Part shown: piece by piece, positions 52,440 to 63,608 of the stretch
Layout of the letters: each line of letters starts with the position of its first letter
How positions within the stretch are numbered: position 1 is the first letter of the stretch
Source: Tetracentron sinense
Lineage: Eukaryota > Streptophyta > Magnoliopsida > Trochodendrales > Trochodendraceae
Direction of reading: 5' to 3'
DNA length: 64,000 nucleotides
NCBI GenBank assembly: GCA_015143295.1
Contig: CM026564.1
Location: 12,512,416-12,576,415, forward strand
Translations under genes and position numbers: made by a program
Notes under the pieces: generated by a model
Database searches by the model: none
What the model saw: the letters and a program-made list of their open reading frames with translations, nothing else
What the model was told of the DNA's origin: nothing

Positions 52440-54057
52440 AAACCTCAAGAAAGCAATCAAGGCCTTTACCTCGAGTCAGCGTTTCACCTGGGTTTAGTAC
52501 TACAAGACCGGAACTATCCTAGACCTATCCGTGGTTATTCCAGAACTGTGCCTCATAATACTTTTATCCAGTGTTGGAACCCATCTCACATGGTATTCCG
52601 TTTTGGTAAGAACGAGCTTTACCCACACTAGAAGAGATTCAGCGCCTTTTGGGGTTAAACATGGATGGCGAAGCTATAGTACCGTGTTATAAGACAACAT
52701 ATTAGGCAGACCTATCTAGGTTCTTGCATATCAATGCTGCCTGCTTACAACCCAGCCCTAGCGGCTCTTTTGATCGGATACCCATGTCTTTTCTTCAGAA
52801 GTAGTACAGACGCAAGTGGAACCCTGACTCCATTACAACGAAACTTCCCGGCCTCAATGCCTTTGCACTGATAGCCATGTCTCAGCTGGTGTTCTCAAGG
52901 TGCCGTTCACTTGTCGAAGCAGTTTTGGTCGGGATCATCGAGGACATGTACAACTCTTACTCAATTGTACCAGTCATCCCAGCCGAGCTTCTCAAGGCTC
53001 TTAACCAGTCAGGAGACCGCAGAAAGGGCATCTTCTATGCCAGTACACCTCTCCTACACCTTTGGTTGGTAGGACACCTACCTACAATCATATCGGTACC
53101 AAATGGCCTCCGTAAAACCTACAGTCTACCTCGGAAGATTTCTCAGAATCAAGGTTCGATAACAACTACAGACATCGGAAAGCTCTACCAACTTCTCCAA
53201 ACCCTATCAGAGAAAGAAATCACATGGCAATGCAAGTGGCTTGTACTGAATAGGATACCTCATGTCGTCATCACCGGCAGATGATGCATGATTCTTGTTG
53301 GTCTAACAGGCTCCGCAGTCTATACACCACTCTAAGACCTCTGACAGTTTGGACTCCCTCAATGCATCCCAGTGATAGACCGGTAAGAAAATGATTGGAT
53401 CACTTTCTCAGTGCACCCCAACAACCTTACCCGACGCTTCCAATCAGCTTGGCGTAGCTCCAGATGAGACCAATGGCCTAACTTGTAGTTACATCAGGAC
53501 CACCGACCAACTCGGCATACCAACAGTGGGTGGATAATCCTGACATTCTACCTAGCATGCCTACACCCAGGGAACTGCCCACACCAGTCACAGCTCTATC
53601 ACACAGAACCATGCCCCTAGGTGAAATGGTGGTTCCCTAGACAGACTTCTTCCTGGAGAAATAGCTCCAAATCCAGTAGAAAGAAAAAAAGCTACGGAAA
53701 GTCCAGTATATATTCAGGCAATAGGAAGCGGAACAAGGTCGCAAAATCCAAGCCACACAAGAGCAGGTTGAACAATTGGAGCAGATAATCCAATCTCTTT
53801 GTAGGAGGCACAAAGGTGACGTCAGAGAGACAGCCGTCATCAAGGCCCACCTACACTTCTACCAAGAGCAGCTTAATTGTGCAAAGGTGGAGATGACCTC
53901 CCATATCCAAAGTTTGGATACAACATGTTCAACGCTACTAAGACTCTTGCACACATGGAGGTTGAGATCACATCCCTCCAATAACAGATCATGGATCTTA
54001 AGGGTGTGCCCGGACCACTTGACTTCACGATCCCTGATGGGCCTGCCTAGGATCTAG
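52440..54057 (+). pseudogene. ORF1 of Ogre-2, multiply broken
   Basis: Ogre elements carry an extra gene of unknown function between LTR and gag. Readable pieces: F-R-F-G-K-N-E-L-Y-P with L-E-E-I-Q-R-L-L-G (about 52585-52670, different frames); 52877-53284 with S-L-V-E-A-V-L-V-G-I-I-E-D-M-Y, A-L-N-Q-S-G-D-R-R-K-G and a W-Q-C-K-W-L end, like the DUF7745-type region of plant ORF1 proteins; and a coiled-coil C-terminus (about 53690-54057). Several stops (for example near 52710) and shifts. Identification is from remembered family pattern plus position. Confidence 0.6.
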
Positions 54058-54351
54058 TCTTTTTCTATTTTTTGAGCCGCACTATCTTATATTCACTGCA
54101 CTCTTCATGCATTAATGAAAAATCATTTTTCTAGCATCTTCTTCCTGTCTTCATGCATAATTGTGACTAGCTGTTGCATTCTTTTCAGTTGCATGAGCTG
54201 ACCTGTGACTCGTTCTCTTACTGCAATTCTCACAGACGGAGCAGTCGCAGACGCAGTCTTGACAGAGGTACCAATCACAGAGATAGTACCTTTCACAGCC
54301 CAATCAAAGAGCGGCTCTTACACTGCCTAATCAGAAAGCAGCACGGGCTTA
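54058..54351 (+). other. Gap between ORF1 and gag of Ogre-2
   Basis: About 290 bp, no clear gene; the gag start could lie upstream of 54352. Confidence 0.4.
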
Positions 54352-55797
54352 ATGGCGGAACCTGCGGATCAGCACCAACGGACCAGCAAGATCCTACAGT
54401 CACATGACAGAGACATCGCAGCCATGCAATCAAAGCTTGATAGTGTTCTGGAATCCCTGAAGATTCTAATTGGTGTCCGAATTGAAGAACCCTCTATCCA
54501 AACCCTAATCGGAGAACCAGCCAAGCAACCTATGCCAGAGCTTCGTCTCCCCCCTTCATCTTACCTGACCCTATACCCACAATAGGCGGAGGAGAATAGT
54601 TTGAGCAATATGAAGAGCAACCTAAGGCCTCACACGTCAACCAAGACCGGCCATCATCCTCGGACCCTAATCTATCCTTACAGGACGAGATCAAGTAAAT
54701 AAAAGAGGAAATGAGAAGAATGAAGGGTGCATCCACCAGTACCAATCTATCACTGGAAGACTTAACTTTCTCATCAGGGGATGCTATTCCCACAGGCTTC
54801 AAGGTCCTAAACTTTGATAAATACGATGGCTCAGGCTATCTGAAACAACATCTACAGTTATACTTGGGGGACATGCTCCAACACAACAAAAATCAGCCCC
54901 TACTCATCCATTATTTTCAGAACAGTCTGAAGGGGGCAACCCTAACATGGTGGATGTCCGTAGATAAATAGAAAGTCAAGACTTGGCAGGATGCCATGGA
55001 CAGTTTCATGGAGCAATACTCTTTCAACCAAGAGCTCTGCCCTCAGAGGAGTCAGCTTGAGCAGCTAAGTCAGCGTAACAATGAATCATTCCTAGAATAT
55101 GCCACCCGCTGGAGGGAGATGGTAGTAAAGATCCCAACTCTAATCCCTAAGGAGGAGTTAGCAAGCATGTTCATGGGCACTCTGAAGTAACCCTATTCTA
55201 TACTTATGGTGACCTTACCAATAGTGGACTTTGGCACCATCATCAAGATAGCTGCCCGTATCGAGACGGCCATCAAGAGTGGGGCTATCCACTCCAGTCT
55301 AGGACTTTATCCCCCCAAGACGACTACCTCATCCAGCAAGAACATCGGTCCCAGGGACCATAGAAAGAAGCAAGACGTGCACATGGTTGCTTCTACAGCA
55401 CCCATCAGATTACCAGCTCTAGCGGCTCAGCAGCAATCAGTTGTCAGAAATACCTGGCCAGCTCGACCAATCCAGGGGCAAAACCATCCTCCTAGAAACT
55501 TTACCTCTCTTCCATACACACTCAGCCAGTTGTTGGAATTCCAAACCAAGCAGGGTCTTCTCGATTTTAGAGGATCCACACCTCTCTTACCTTCGATAAA
55601 CAAAACAAGAACTACCATACCAATCAACATTGCACCTTCCACAGAGGCCCAAGCCATGCTACAGACTACTGCATAGGCCTGAAGTATGTCATCCAAGATC
55701 TCTTGGATGACGGAAGGTTTGAGCTGGCCCCTAGCAACACCAGTATCAATCAAGTGTCACTGCCCCCACATAACTATCAGATCAACTTTATTCAGTA
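54352..55797 (+). pseudogene. gag: gag of Ogre-2, multiply broken
   Basis: Same protein as Tat-1 gag. Pieces: 54352-54585 N-terminus; 54711-54971 with F-D-K-Y-D-G-S-G-Y and H-Y-F-Q-N-S-L-K-G-A, stop TAG at 54969-54971; 54996-55190 with Q-Y-S-F-N and E-Y-A-T-R-W-R-E-M, stop TAA; 55206-55676 with the R-I-E-T-A-I-K-S-G-A-I-H segment and Gln-rich linker; then, after a shift, the H-x4-H-x4-C end G-P-S-H-A-T-D-Y-C to 55797. The cysteine lost in Tat-1 is present here. Confidence 0.8.
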
Positions 55798-56155
55798 GGA
55801 ATAGCCTGGGGTAGAGCAGCCATGACCCAGCACACCTGCAGTGGATGATGGCATCATCAGGCCCTCATACCGGTCCCCTGTCATAATCCCTTTTCCCCAG
55901 TCAAACATATAGATCCTTCAGTCTCCAATCCAGATACCTGTCCCCAAACAGATCATCTATACTATCCTTTGCCCTGTAAATTAGCCTACAACTCCAGCTT
56001 AGACCTCAACCTCTTCAGGCCCTGTCTGGATCCCCTACATCCTAGAGCCACCTTTTTAACTCAACAGAGTACCTGCTCCCCGCTGTCTTATCTTTAAGAG
56101 CGAGAGCACTGCCTTCATGACATTCCAATTCGAGTAGGTTAGTTCTATCACCCAG
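55798..56155 (+). other. Expected protease region of Ogre-2, not recognisable
   Basis: A retropepsin is expected between gag and the G-patch in this clade. No D-T/S-G motif or flap sequence is readable in any forward frame; it appears lost or scrambled. Confidence 0.5.
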
Positions 56156-56719
56156 GTGAAACAACAAAGCAAGCAAACAGTGCTGCCATTTGTCAGGATG
56201 ATGGCTAGAATGAACTACCAGCCCAGAAATGGTCTCAGCGCTAGGAATCAAGGTATGAAGAAGAGATACACGCCTCCTCGTTATACATCTGCCTTCGGAT
56301 TAGGATACAAGCCCAAATACGAGGACTACCTCTCTAAGCTAACTAAGAAGAGCAGACAGTCGGTGAAACCTGAACCCCGACCTTGTATCTCTGTAACCTT
56401 CCCCGTGGGAATCTTTGAAGCCTACTCAGAAACCTCTATTGCACCCATTACCTTAATTCCCCAACCCAGTGATGAATCTTCAGAGATTCCAGATCTGGAA
56501 GTGTTCAGCATGGCTCAGATGTTCGATGAACTGACTGTCGAAGATGCTACTGAAGCAGAATATCCAATGGGAGAGCAGGTCTGCACCCTCTCCAACAACG
56601 CCGAAGTGTCCTCCAGTTTCCAGCCACTAATCCGTTGCAAGACTGAGGCCCTCACCATCGAGGCCACTCAGGGCCGAGGCAAGCACACTGTAGGACAGAT
56701 TGGTCTGAAACAGCAGTGA
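56156..56719 (+). pseudogene. G-patch-like segment downstream of protease (Ogre-2)
   Basis: 188-codon open stretch with M-A-R-M-N-Y-Q-P-R-N-G-L-S then F-G-L-G-Y-K-P, the glycine-rich G-patch-like motif seen after protease in Ogre/Tat polyproteins, followed by an acidic linker. It would be the last coding part before the intron-like gap. Confidence 0.6.
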
Positions 56720-57142
56720 CCAAGCATCACCTTTCTCCTTCATCTATCTCTCTTTTGCTCCTATTTGTAAAATCCAAAGGTCAGGCCACAGTCGGCCTCT
56801 TTTGTTTGAGTCATTTTTGTAACAAGTCATCATTTTGTCAATGAAAATCAGATGTTTTGACTCAAAAATCATGTTTTCAAAAAAACATTTCGTATCGGTT
56901 GATGACGAAATCACACGGACTCTTCCCCTGGAAGGCCTAGTGTCCTGAAGCAAACAAAAACAAAAATCATAACCATGCTAAACGAAAGCTAATTGATTTG
57001 TCAGGAAATCACCTCTGACAGGGCAACCCCTCAAACCCTCCTTGAACTCTCTGAAGTAGAGTATGACTCAAAATAGAAAGAGGAACCCCCTTTGGAAATT
57101 CTGGACCTCCTTGAATAGAGCGAAGGACTTCTGTAGTCAAAC
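56720..57142 (+). other. Candidate Ogre intron between protease/G-patch and RT
   Basis: Non-coding T-rich sequence (TTTTTGTAAC, AAATCATGTTTTC) followed by TTGATTTGTCAG at 56994-57005, a good 3' splice site, after which coding similarity resumes. Ogre elements are known to have a spliced intron here. The donor is not clear (GTAAAATCC at 56768 or GTAACAAGTC at about 56818). Confidence 0.45.
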
Positions 57143-60100
57143 ATGGAAAACACTGAAACAATCAATCTGGGATCTATAGACAACCCCCAGCTAGTCAAGA
57201 TCAGCACAAGTATGAAGCCTCAGCAGAGAGCAGACATGATCAGTTTTTTGAAAAGCTACAGTGATGTCTTCGCTAAGTCATATGCAGACATGTCCGGCCT
57301 AGACCCAGCATTGGTGGTACACAGACTACCCCTAAATCCTGATGTTAGACCAGTGAAGCAGAAACTGAGATGTATGAGGCCCGAATGGTCGCAGAAGGTC
57401 AAGAAAGAAGTTAAAAAGTAGATCAGTACTGGCTTCCTTGCAGTAGTAACTTATCCTGAGTGGTTAGCCAACATTATCTCGGTACCCAAGAAGGACGGTA
57501 AGGTCCGAATGTGTACTGACTACCGGAATCTGAACAGAGCAACCTCAAGGACAACTTCCCCCTCTCGCACATCGACATTTTGGATGAGAATTCTGCAGGA
57601 CATGAGACACTCCCATTCATGGATGGTTTCTCCGCATACAACCAGATTAGGATGGCAAAATAAGACATGAAGAAAACCTCCTTTATTACACCTTGGAGCA
57701 CGTTCTGCTACAAGGTCATGCCCTTCAGACTCAAGAACACAGGAGCAACCTACCAGAGGGTCATGACGGCAATGTTTCATGACATGATCCACAAGTCAAC
57801 TGAAATCTATGTGGATGACATGATCGTCAAATCTCCAACTGCCTGACAGTAACCTGAAGACTTTAAGAGACTATATGACAGACTCAGAGAGTTCGGCCTG
57901 AGACTAAATCCGGCCAAATGTGTCTTTGGAGCCTCATCAGGAAAGCTCCTTGGCTTCATAGCCAGCAAGAGAAGCATCGAGATTGATCCATCCAAATCCA
58001 AGACCATCATCGAAATGCCAACTCCCCGCACTGAAAAGGAAATCCGAGGATTCCTGGGTAGAATTCAGTACATCAATAGATTCATTTCTCATCTCACTCC
58101 GATCTGTGAGTTGATCTTCAAGCTTCTCCAGAAGAACACACCGACAGTTTGGGCAGCAGAATGCCAAGAAGCCTTTGACAGAATAAAGCAGTATCTTCTG
58201 AATCCTCCAGTACTTGTGCCTCCTACACCGGTACGGCCGCTGCTACTTTACATCTCAGTACAAGAAACCTCCATGAGACGTGTCCTAGCAAAAGATGACG
58301 AGACAGGCAGAACAGAGCAAGTCATCTGCTACATCAGTAAACGCCTGCTAGAGTATGAAGAGCAGTACAGCCCTTTTGAGAAAACATGTCTGGCACTAGT
58401 CTGGGCTACTCAACGTCTCCGCCACTACCTGCTATCCTACCCGGTAATCCTGATCTCCCAGATGGACCCATTTAAGTACTTACTAGAAAAGCCAGCCACC
58501 ACCGGAAGGACTGCCCGATGGCTAATGATGTTGTCTGAATTCGACATCGCATACATGACTCAGAAGTCAATCAAAGGACAGGCAATAGCAGAACACCTTA
58601 CCCACAGTCCAACACAAGACTACATGTCTGTACATAATCTTTTTCCAAATGAAACCATCCTATATGTAGAAGCAGATGAACAAGAATACTCCGACTGGAA
58701 GTTGTACTTTGCCAGAGCTGCCAACAGTCATGGGCATGGGACAGGAGCAGTCCTGATCTCACCTAAGGAAGCACACCTTCCTATCTCAGTCAAGTTACGA
58801 TTCAGATGTTCTAACAACGAACCAGAATATGAGGCATGCATAGTCGGACTGAAAGAAGCCCTGGATATCAGAATCTAGGAGGTTGACATCTACAGTGACT
58901 CATCCCTAGTAATCTATCAGGCGAATGAATCTTAGGCCATCCCGAGAAGCAAGACTAGTCCCGTACTTGGCCTACCTCAATCTATTAATCATTCAGTTCA
59001 GAAGAATCAACTTCAGCCATAGGTCCAGGAACCAAAACAGATTCGCCAATGCACTGGCCACTCTAGCTTCTATGGTATAGATCCCTACAGACATCACGCT
59101 TTGGCCGATCGAGATTCAGCAATAGGATCAACCTGCTTACTGCCTTCAGATCGAAGAAGTATCAGACAACAAGCCTTGGTATGCAGACATCAAACAGTAC
59201 CTCGAGGATGGGACCTTCCCGCTAGATGCTACCAAAACAGATCGTTGGGCAATCAGAAGGTTGGCTATTCAGTTCGTCCTATTAGGGGGCATCTTATACA
59301 AAAGGTTGCCAAACCTACTCTGGCTCAGATGCCTTGACTCCAGTGAAGCAGCACAGGTAGTTGAAGAAGTTCACGAAAGATTTTGCAGCCCACACAAAAC
59401 AGTTTGAAGTTGTCTAAGAAGATACTCAGACTGGGCTACTACTGATCTACCATAGAAGTAGACTGTTGTAAGCATGTACAAAAGTGCCACCAATGCCAAA
59501 TCTCTACCGACAGGGTAAATGCACCGCCAAACAGGCTGCAAAATCTCACTGCTCTATGGCCATTCTCAGCTTGGGGCATCGACGTAATTGGACTCATAGC
59601 TCCGAAAGCATCTAACAGACATCGATTCATTCTGGTTGGAATCAATTACTTCACAAAATGTGTCGAGGTAGCCTCTTATGCCAACGTCGCAGCCTTAGTA
59701 GTTCAGCGTTTTCTAAAAAGAGATATCATCAACCAATATAGGGTCCCATATGAGATTATAACAGACAATGCTCTCAACTTTTGTAACAAAGGGATGAATG
59801 ATCTCTGCCAGAAATTGAAGATCCAACATCATAAATCTACACCACACAGGCCACAGACCAATGGTGCAGTTGAAGCCGCCAACAAGAATCTGAAGAAAAT
59901 CATAGAGAAGATGGCAACCAATTACTCTGCCTGGCATGAGATGCTCCCCTATGCACTCATGGCCTACAGAACGTCCATCCAAACCTCAATTGGGGCAACA
60001 CCATTCTCTCTGGCCTATGGTGTGGTAGCATTCCTCCCCGTCGAAGTACAGATTCCATCACTCTGGGTGTTAATGGAAGCAGAACTCTCAGAAGCAGAAT

Positions 60101-60432
60101 GGGCACAGACTCAGTATGAGCAGCTGAATCTGATTAAAGAGCGGTGACTGAAAGCCATCAATCACTCTCAGGCCTATCAGAGGCACATGGCTAGGGCATT
60201 CAACAAGAAAGTCAAGACTAGAAGCATCAAGATCGGTGACCTGGTCCTCTGGAAAGTGTTGCCAAACCGTCCTAACCTAAGGGGCAAGTTCACTCCTAAT
60301 TACGAAGGCCCATACATCGTCCGAGACAAATTCTCAGGCAACACCCTTCGACTCAGACATATGGATGACGAAAGACCTCCCAGAGCCCATCAACATGGAC
60401 AAAGTCAAACGATACTACGCTTAGGGTCTAGA
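57143..60432 (+). pseudogene. pol: pol of Ogre-2: RT, RNase H, second RNase H, integrase
   Basis: Replication enzymes of the Ogre type, decayed. 57143-57421 has the RT start (G-L-D-P-A-L-V-V-H-R-L-P-L, P-V-K-Q-K-L-R); 57480-57840 the RT core with Y-V-D-D intact at 57808-57819 but with stops and shifts around it; 58015-58878 an open 287 codons covering the RT end, first RNase H and start of the second (W-K-L-Y-F; N-N-E-P-E-Y-E-A). In the second RNase H the usual Asp after Tyr-Phe is Ala (58711-58713). Integrase: zinc-finger C-H-Q-C near 59486, then catalytic D at 59581, D at 59764 and E at 59872 in one frame, with 35 residues between the last two. Further stops at about 59449 and 60145-60147. 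A 1-bp insertion near 60373 shifts the last 18 codons. Confidence 0.88.
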
Positions 60433-61484
60433 TCTGATAGGCGCTTTGCACTTGTAGTTTTCTCCGGGAAATGACAGGAGGTCATCCTTGGCATACTTCT
60501 TATCCCCTTTTTTGTAACCCGCTTACAAATCAATGAAATTTGCTAGTTAACCACTTGAGCCTAACAGCCCTTCTTTCATTACACCTTTTCAGGGACACCC
60601 TCCCTCACCCTCTGTGGCACTTATCTGAACTACATCATAACCCCTGTAAAGGGTACATAGGCAACCTGACCATATCAGATGCGGTCACACTTACACAAAG
60701 AGGAGATCACACCTCCCCCAGCTTTCCCCCGCGGAGTCATTCACTCCCCAGAAGAGTCAAAATCTCCCTTCCAGTTTCCCCATGCAGATTCGATCACCCC
60801 AGTGAGATCAAAGCTTCTCTAAAAACCTCTTCCCATAGAGTCCAACAGAGCAAAAAGCCTCTCAAAACTCCCCAGACGAGTCGACTCTCAAGGGTACAAA
60901 ATTTCCATCAAAGGAAAACCCAAAATAGAAGTCAAAACATTTCAAAAGTCAGAGACTCCCCACAGAGGCAATCTCTTCAGACTCTTTCTCCAACAGAAAA
61001 ACCTTTCAGAGACAGTCTCTCCTGAAAAATAATCCCCGGGCAGAGACAACCTCTCTATCCTCAGTGGAGACAACCTCTCTCACCCTTCCTAGCAGAGACA
61101 ACCTCTCTCAACATTCCCCAGTGGAGCAAAAAAAAAAAGGCCCGCCAGAAAACCAAAGGTACAAGTCTTTAACAGAAAAACCCCCCAGAAGGTGAAAATC
61201 AATTGTATCAAAAACCAAAACCTCCAAGGGAGTGCAAATCAACAACAACAAAAGAAATTCTAGGGTGTCCCAAACTTCGGTCCCTCAGCCTACATTTCAT
61301 CCTACTCTAAGTCCTTCTAGATCCCCTAGAAACTACGAGTGCAAGTCCAGTATCACATCTGTATCCTCAGCAGAAATATCGTCTCCCAATCCCTAGAGGA
61401 GCGCCATTCAAGGTAATGACGGGAGAAGATCCATTTTCCCCATCAAATGCAGATTTCCCCAACAAGTCAGAGATTTCTCCTATA
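60433..61484 (+). other. Proximal 3' UTR of Ogre-2
   Basis: Non-coding. Degenerate AGAGACAACCTCTCTC repeats at 61030-61115 and CCCCAG-AGTC words before them. A 161-codon frame at 60540-61025 is Ser/Thr-rich by chance and has no domain. The end matches Tat-1 8970-9110. Confidence 0.55.
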
Positions 61485-61578
61485 AGTCGCGGGCATGAGT
61501 GAAAACTGGCAACGGCCTCATTGCGTAATAATCACGCGATCCCCAGACCTAGTCTTATGACTAAGGGTAAAAAAGGGA
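61485..61578 (+). other. Structured 3'-UTR module, copy a (Ogre-2)
   Basis: Stems: ATGAG 61495-61499 with CTCAT 61517-61521, enclosing CTG (61506-61508), GCAA tetraloop, CGG (61513-61515); GCGT with ACGC in the next hairpin; TAGTC 61550-61554 with GACTA 61559-61563 around TTAT. Homologous to Tat-1 9124-9213. Confidence 0.6.
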
Positions 61579-61591
61579 TAAAAATCAATCA

Positions 61592-61680
61592 ACTTCGCAG
61601 GCATGAGGAAAACCGGCAATGGCCTCATCACGTAAAAATTATGCGAACTCCATGACTTGGTCATTCCAAGGATAAAAAAC
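61592..61680 (+). other. Structured 3'-UTR module, copy b (Ogre-2)
   Basis: Stems: ATGAG 61603-61607 with CTCAT 61624-61628, enclosing CCG (61613-61615), GCAA tetraloop, TGG (61620-61622); CGTA with TGCG; ATGAC 61652-61656 with GTCAT 61660-61664 around TTG. Homologous to Tat-1 9226-9314. Confidence 0.6.
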
Positions 61681-62464
61681 GGAGAAAAGCTGAAGAGCAG
61701 TTTGGCAATAGAATCTGGCAGCAGTTAGTCCAGCCAGATAAATCCCCTAGAGCAGGCCCCAGCAGATGGCATGGAAGAGCAGCTTCCCTGACACTAGCAT
61801 CCAACAGAGTTCAGATCCCTAGCAACAGATCCCCAGTAGCAGTCTACAACGGTGTCACATTCTCCAGCGGATCTCCAGCAGAAGCTTCCCTTTGCTCTCT
61901 ACATAGACTCTCCCCAGCAAGAGTATAGAAGCATCCAATTTACTACCCAGCAAACTTTTCCCCAGCAAGGTCTAAATCTCCAGCATTGTCAAAGCAAACA
62001 CGTCTACCCATGAACATTCTCAGCGGTGACAAAACCTTTTCTAGGTCATACTCTGCTCTCCAAGAGTGAAAGACAGATTACATGATCCCCAAGCCCTGAC
62101 TAAGGCAATTTCCTAGCAAAACTAAAAGCTAGTTAAACATTCTTGCTCTTAAAATCAAAACCTTTTACAAATGTCCAAATACCTTTTATAAAATGTTTTC
62201 AAAATCGGACCTTTTGAAATCCAGACCAGGTCATACCAGCCTACACTGAGCAGCCCCAGCAAGACAAGCAGAAGAATCCGACACCTTGCATACCCGTAAG
62301 TCGTAATCAGTAGAGTCATGGGAAAGCATCCACACCTTTATCCCCTGCAAGACATCCGTACATAGTTCACACCCTGTGTGGCCAAACTTCCCAACATCAT
62401 TCCTGATCATAACCCAGCACCTCTAGGCCTTTCAAATCAATTCAGCTAGTGCCTCTTGGACATG
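61681..62464 (+). other. Middle 3' UTR of Ogre-2
   Basis: Non-coding, with many CCCCAGCA/AGCAGA words but no regular period. No gene. Confidence 0.5.
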
Positions 62465-63300
62465 CCGCAACTCTTTCGGCACCCCCGCGTGTCTTCGACA
62501 TCCGGTGTGCTCCTTGGTAATCTCGCCATAGTACAACATTACCTTCTACATGTCACCTCTTTCGACACCCCTACGTGTCTTCGACATCCTGTGTGATCCT
62601 TAGCAATCTCGCCATAACACAGTATTACCTTCTGCATGTCACCTCTTTCAACACCCCCGCATGTCTTCGACATCCGGTGTGCTCCTTGGTAATCTTGCCA
62701 TACCGCAGCATTACCTTCTACATGTCACCTCTTTTGACACCCCCACGTGTCTTTGACATCTGATGTGATCTTTGGCAATCTCGTCATACCACAACATTAA
62801 CTTCTGCATGTCACCTCTTTTAACACCCCCGCGTGTCTTCGACATCTGGTGTGCTCCTTGGCAATCTCGCCATACCGTAACATTACCTTCTGTATGTCAC
62901 CTCTTTTGACACCCCCTTGTGTCTTCGACATCCGATGTGCTCATTGGCAATCTTGCCATAGCGTAGCATTACCTTCTGTATATCACCTATTTTGATACCC
63001 CAGCGTGTCTTCGACATCCGGTATGCTCCTTGATAATCTTGCCATACCACAGCATTACCTTCTACATGTCACCTCCGCGTGTCTTCGACATCCGGTGTGC
63101 TCCTTGGCAATCTCGCTATACCGCAGCATTACCTTCTATATGTCACTCTTTTCGACACCCCCGCATGTTTTTGACATCCGGTATGCTCCTTGGTAATCTC
63201 ACCAAACCGCAGAATCACCTCCTGCATGTCACTCCTTTCGACACCCTGTGTATCCTCGACATCCCGTGTGTACCTTTACAGTGTACACCACCCGCATGTC
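62465..63300. repeat. 86-bp tandem repeat in the Ogre-2 3' UTR
   Basis: About nine to ten units with core TGTCTTCGACATCCGGTGTG and TTACCTTCTACATGTCACCT. TGTCAC starts at 62551, 62637, 62723, 62809, 62895, 62981 and 63067 are exactly 86 bp apart; the next (63141) is 74 bp on owing to a 12-bp deletion, then 63227 at 86. Open frames over it are artefacts. Confidence 0.92.
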
Positions 63301-63595
63301 AACCCTTCAACACCCTGGGCGTTCTCGATGCCCTATGTGTCTTTTTGATCAACTTGATCAAATCCCTTGGGCCAGTGCCTCCGGGCCATGCCATCCCTGC
63401 ATCCATCGAATCCCCAGTGAGTAGTCTGAACTACTCGCTCTCTCCCAGCAGTGGTCATACTGCTTCATTGCACTCACCATTTGCACTGCATGCATATATG
63501 TCATCATACTACATCCCTAAATATCTAAGCTCGGTCTAAAAATAGGATGATTCCAGTCTTTGCCGTTCAAATAGCCAACTTTGGCATTCTCCAGC
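63301..63595 (+). other. Distal 3' UTR of Ogre-2
   Basis: Non-coding sequence between the array and the polypurine tract. Confidence 0.5.
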
Positions 63596-63608
63596 AAAGA
63601 GGGGCAGC
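63596..63608 (+). other. Polypurine tract of Ogre-2
   Basis: AAAGAGGGGCAGC immediately before the 3' LTR. Confidence 0.85.

Noticed and set aside
60540..61025. 161-codon frame after Ogre-2 integrase
   Set aside because: Low-complexity Ser/Thr/Pro sequence, not conserved in Tat-1, within the 3' UTR.
62575..63539. Open frames over the Ogre-2 3' UTR
   Set aside because: They repeat with the 86-bp unit and carry no domain.
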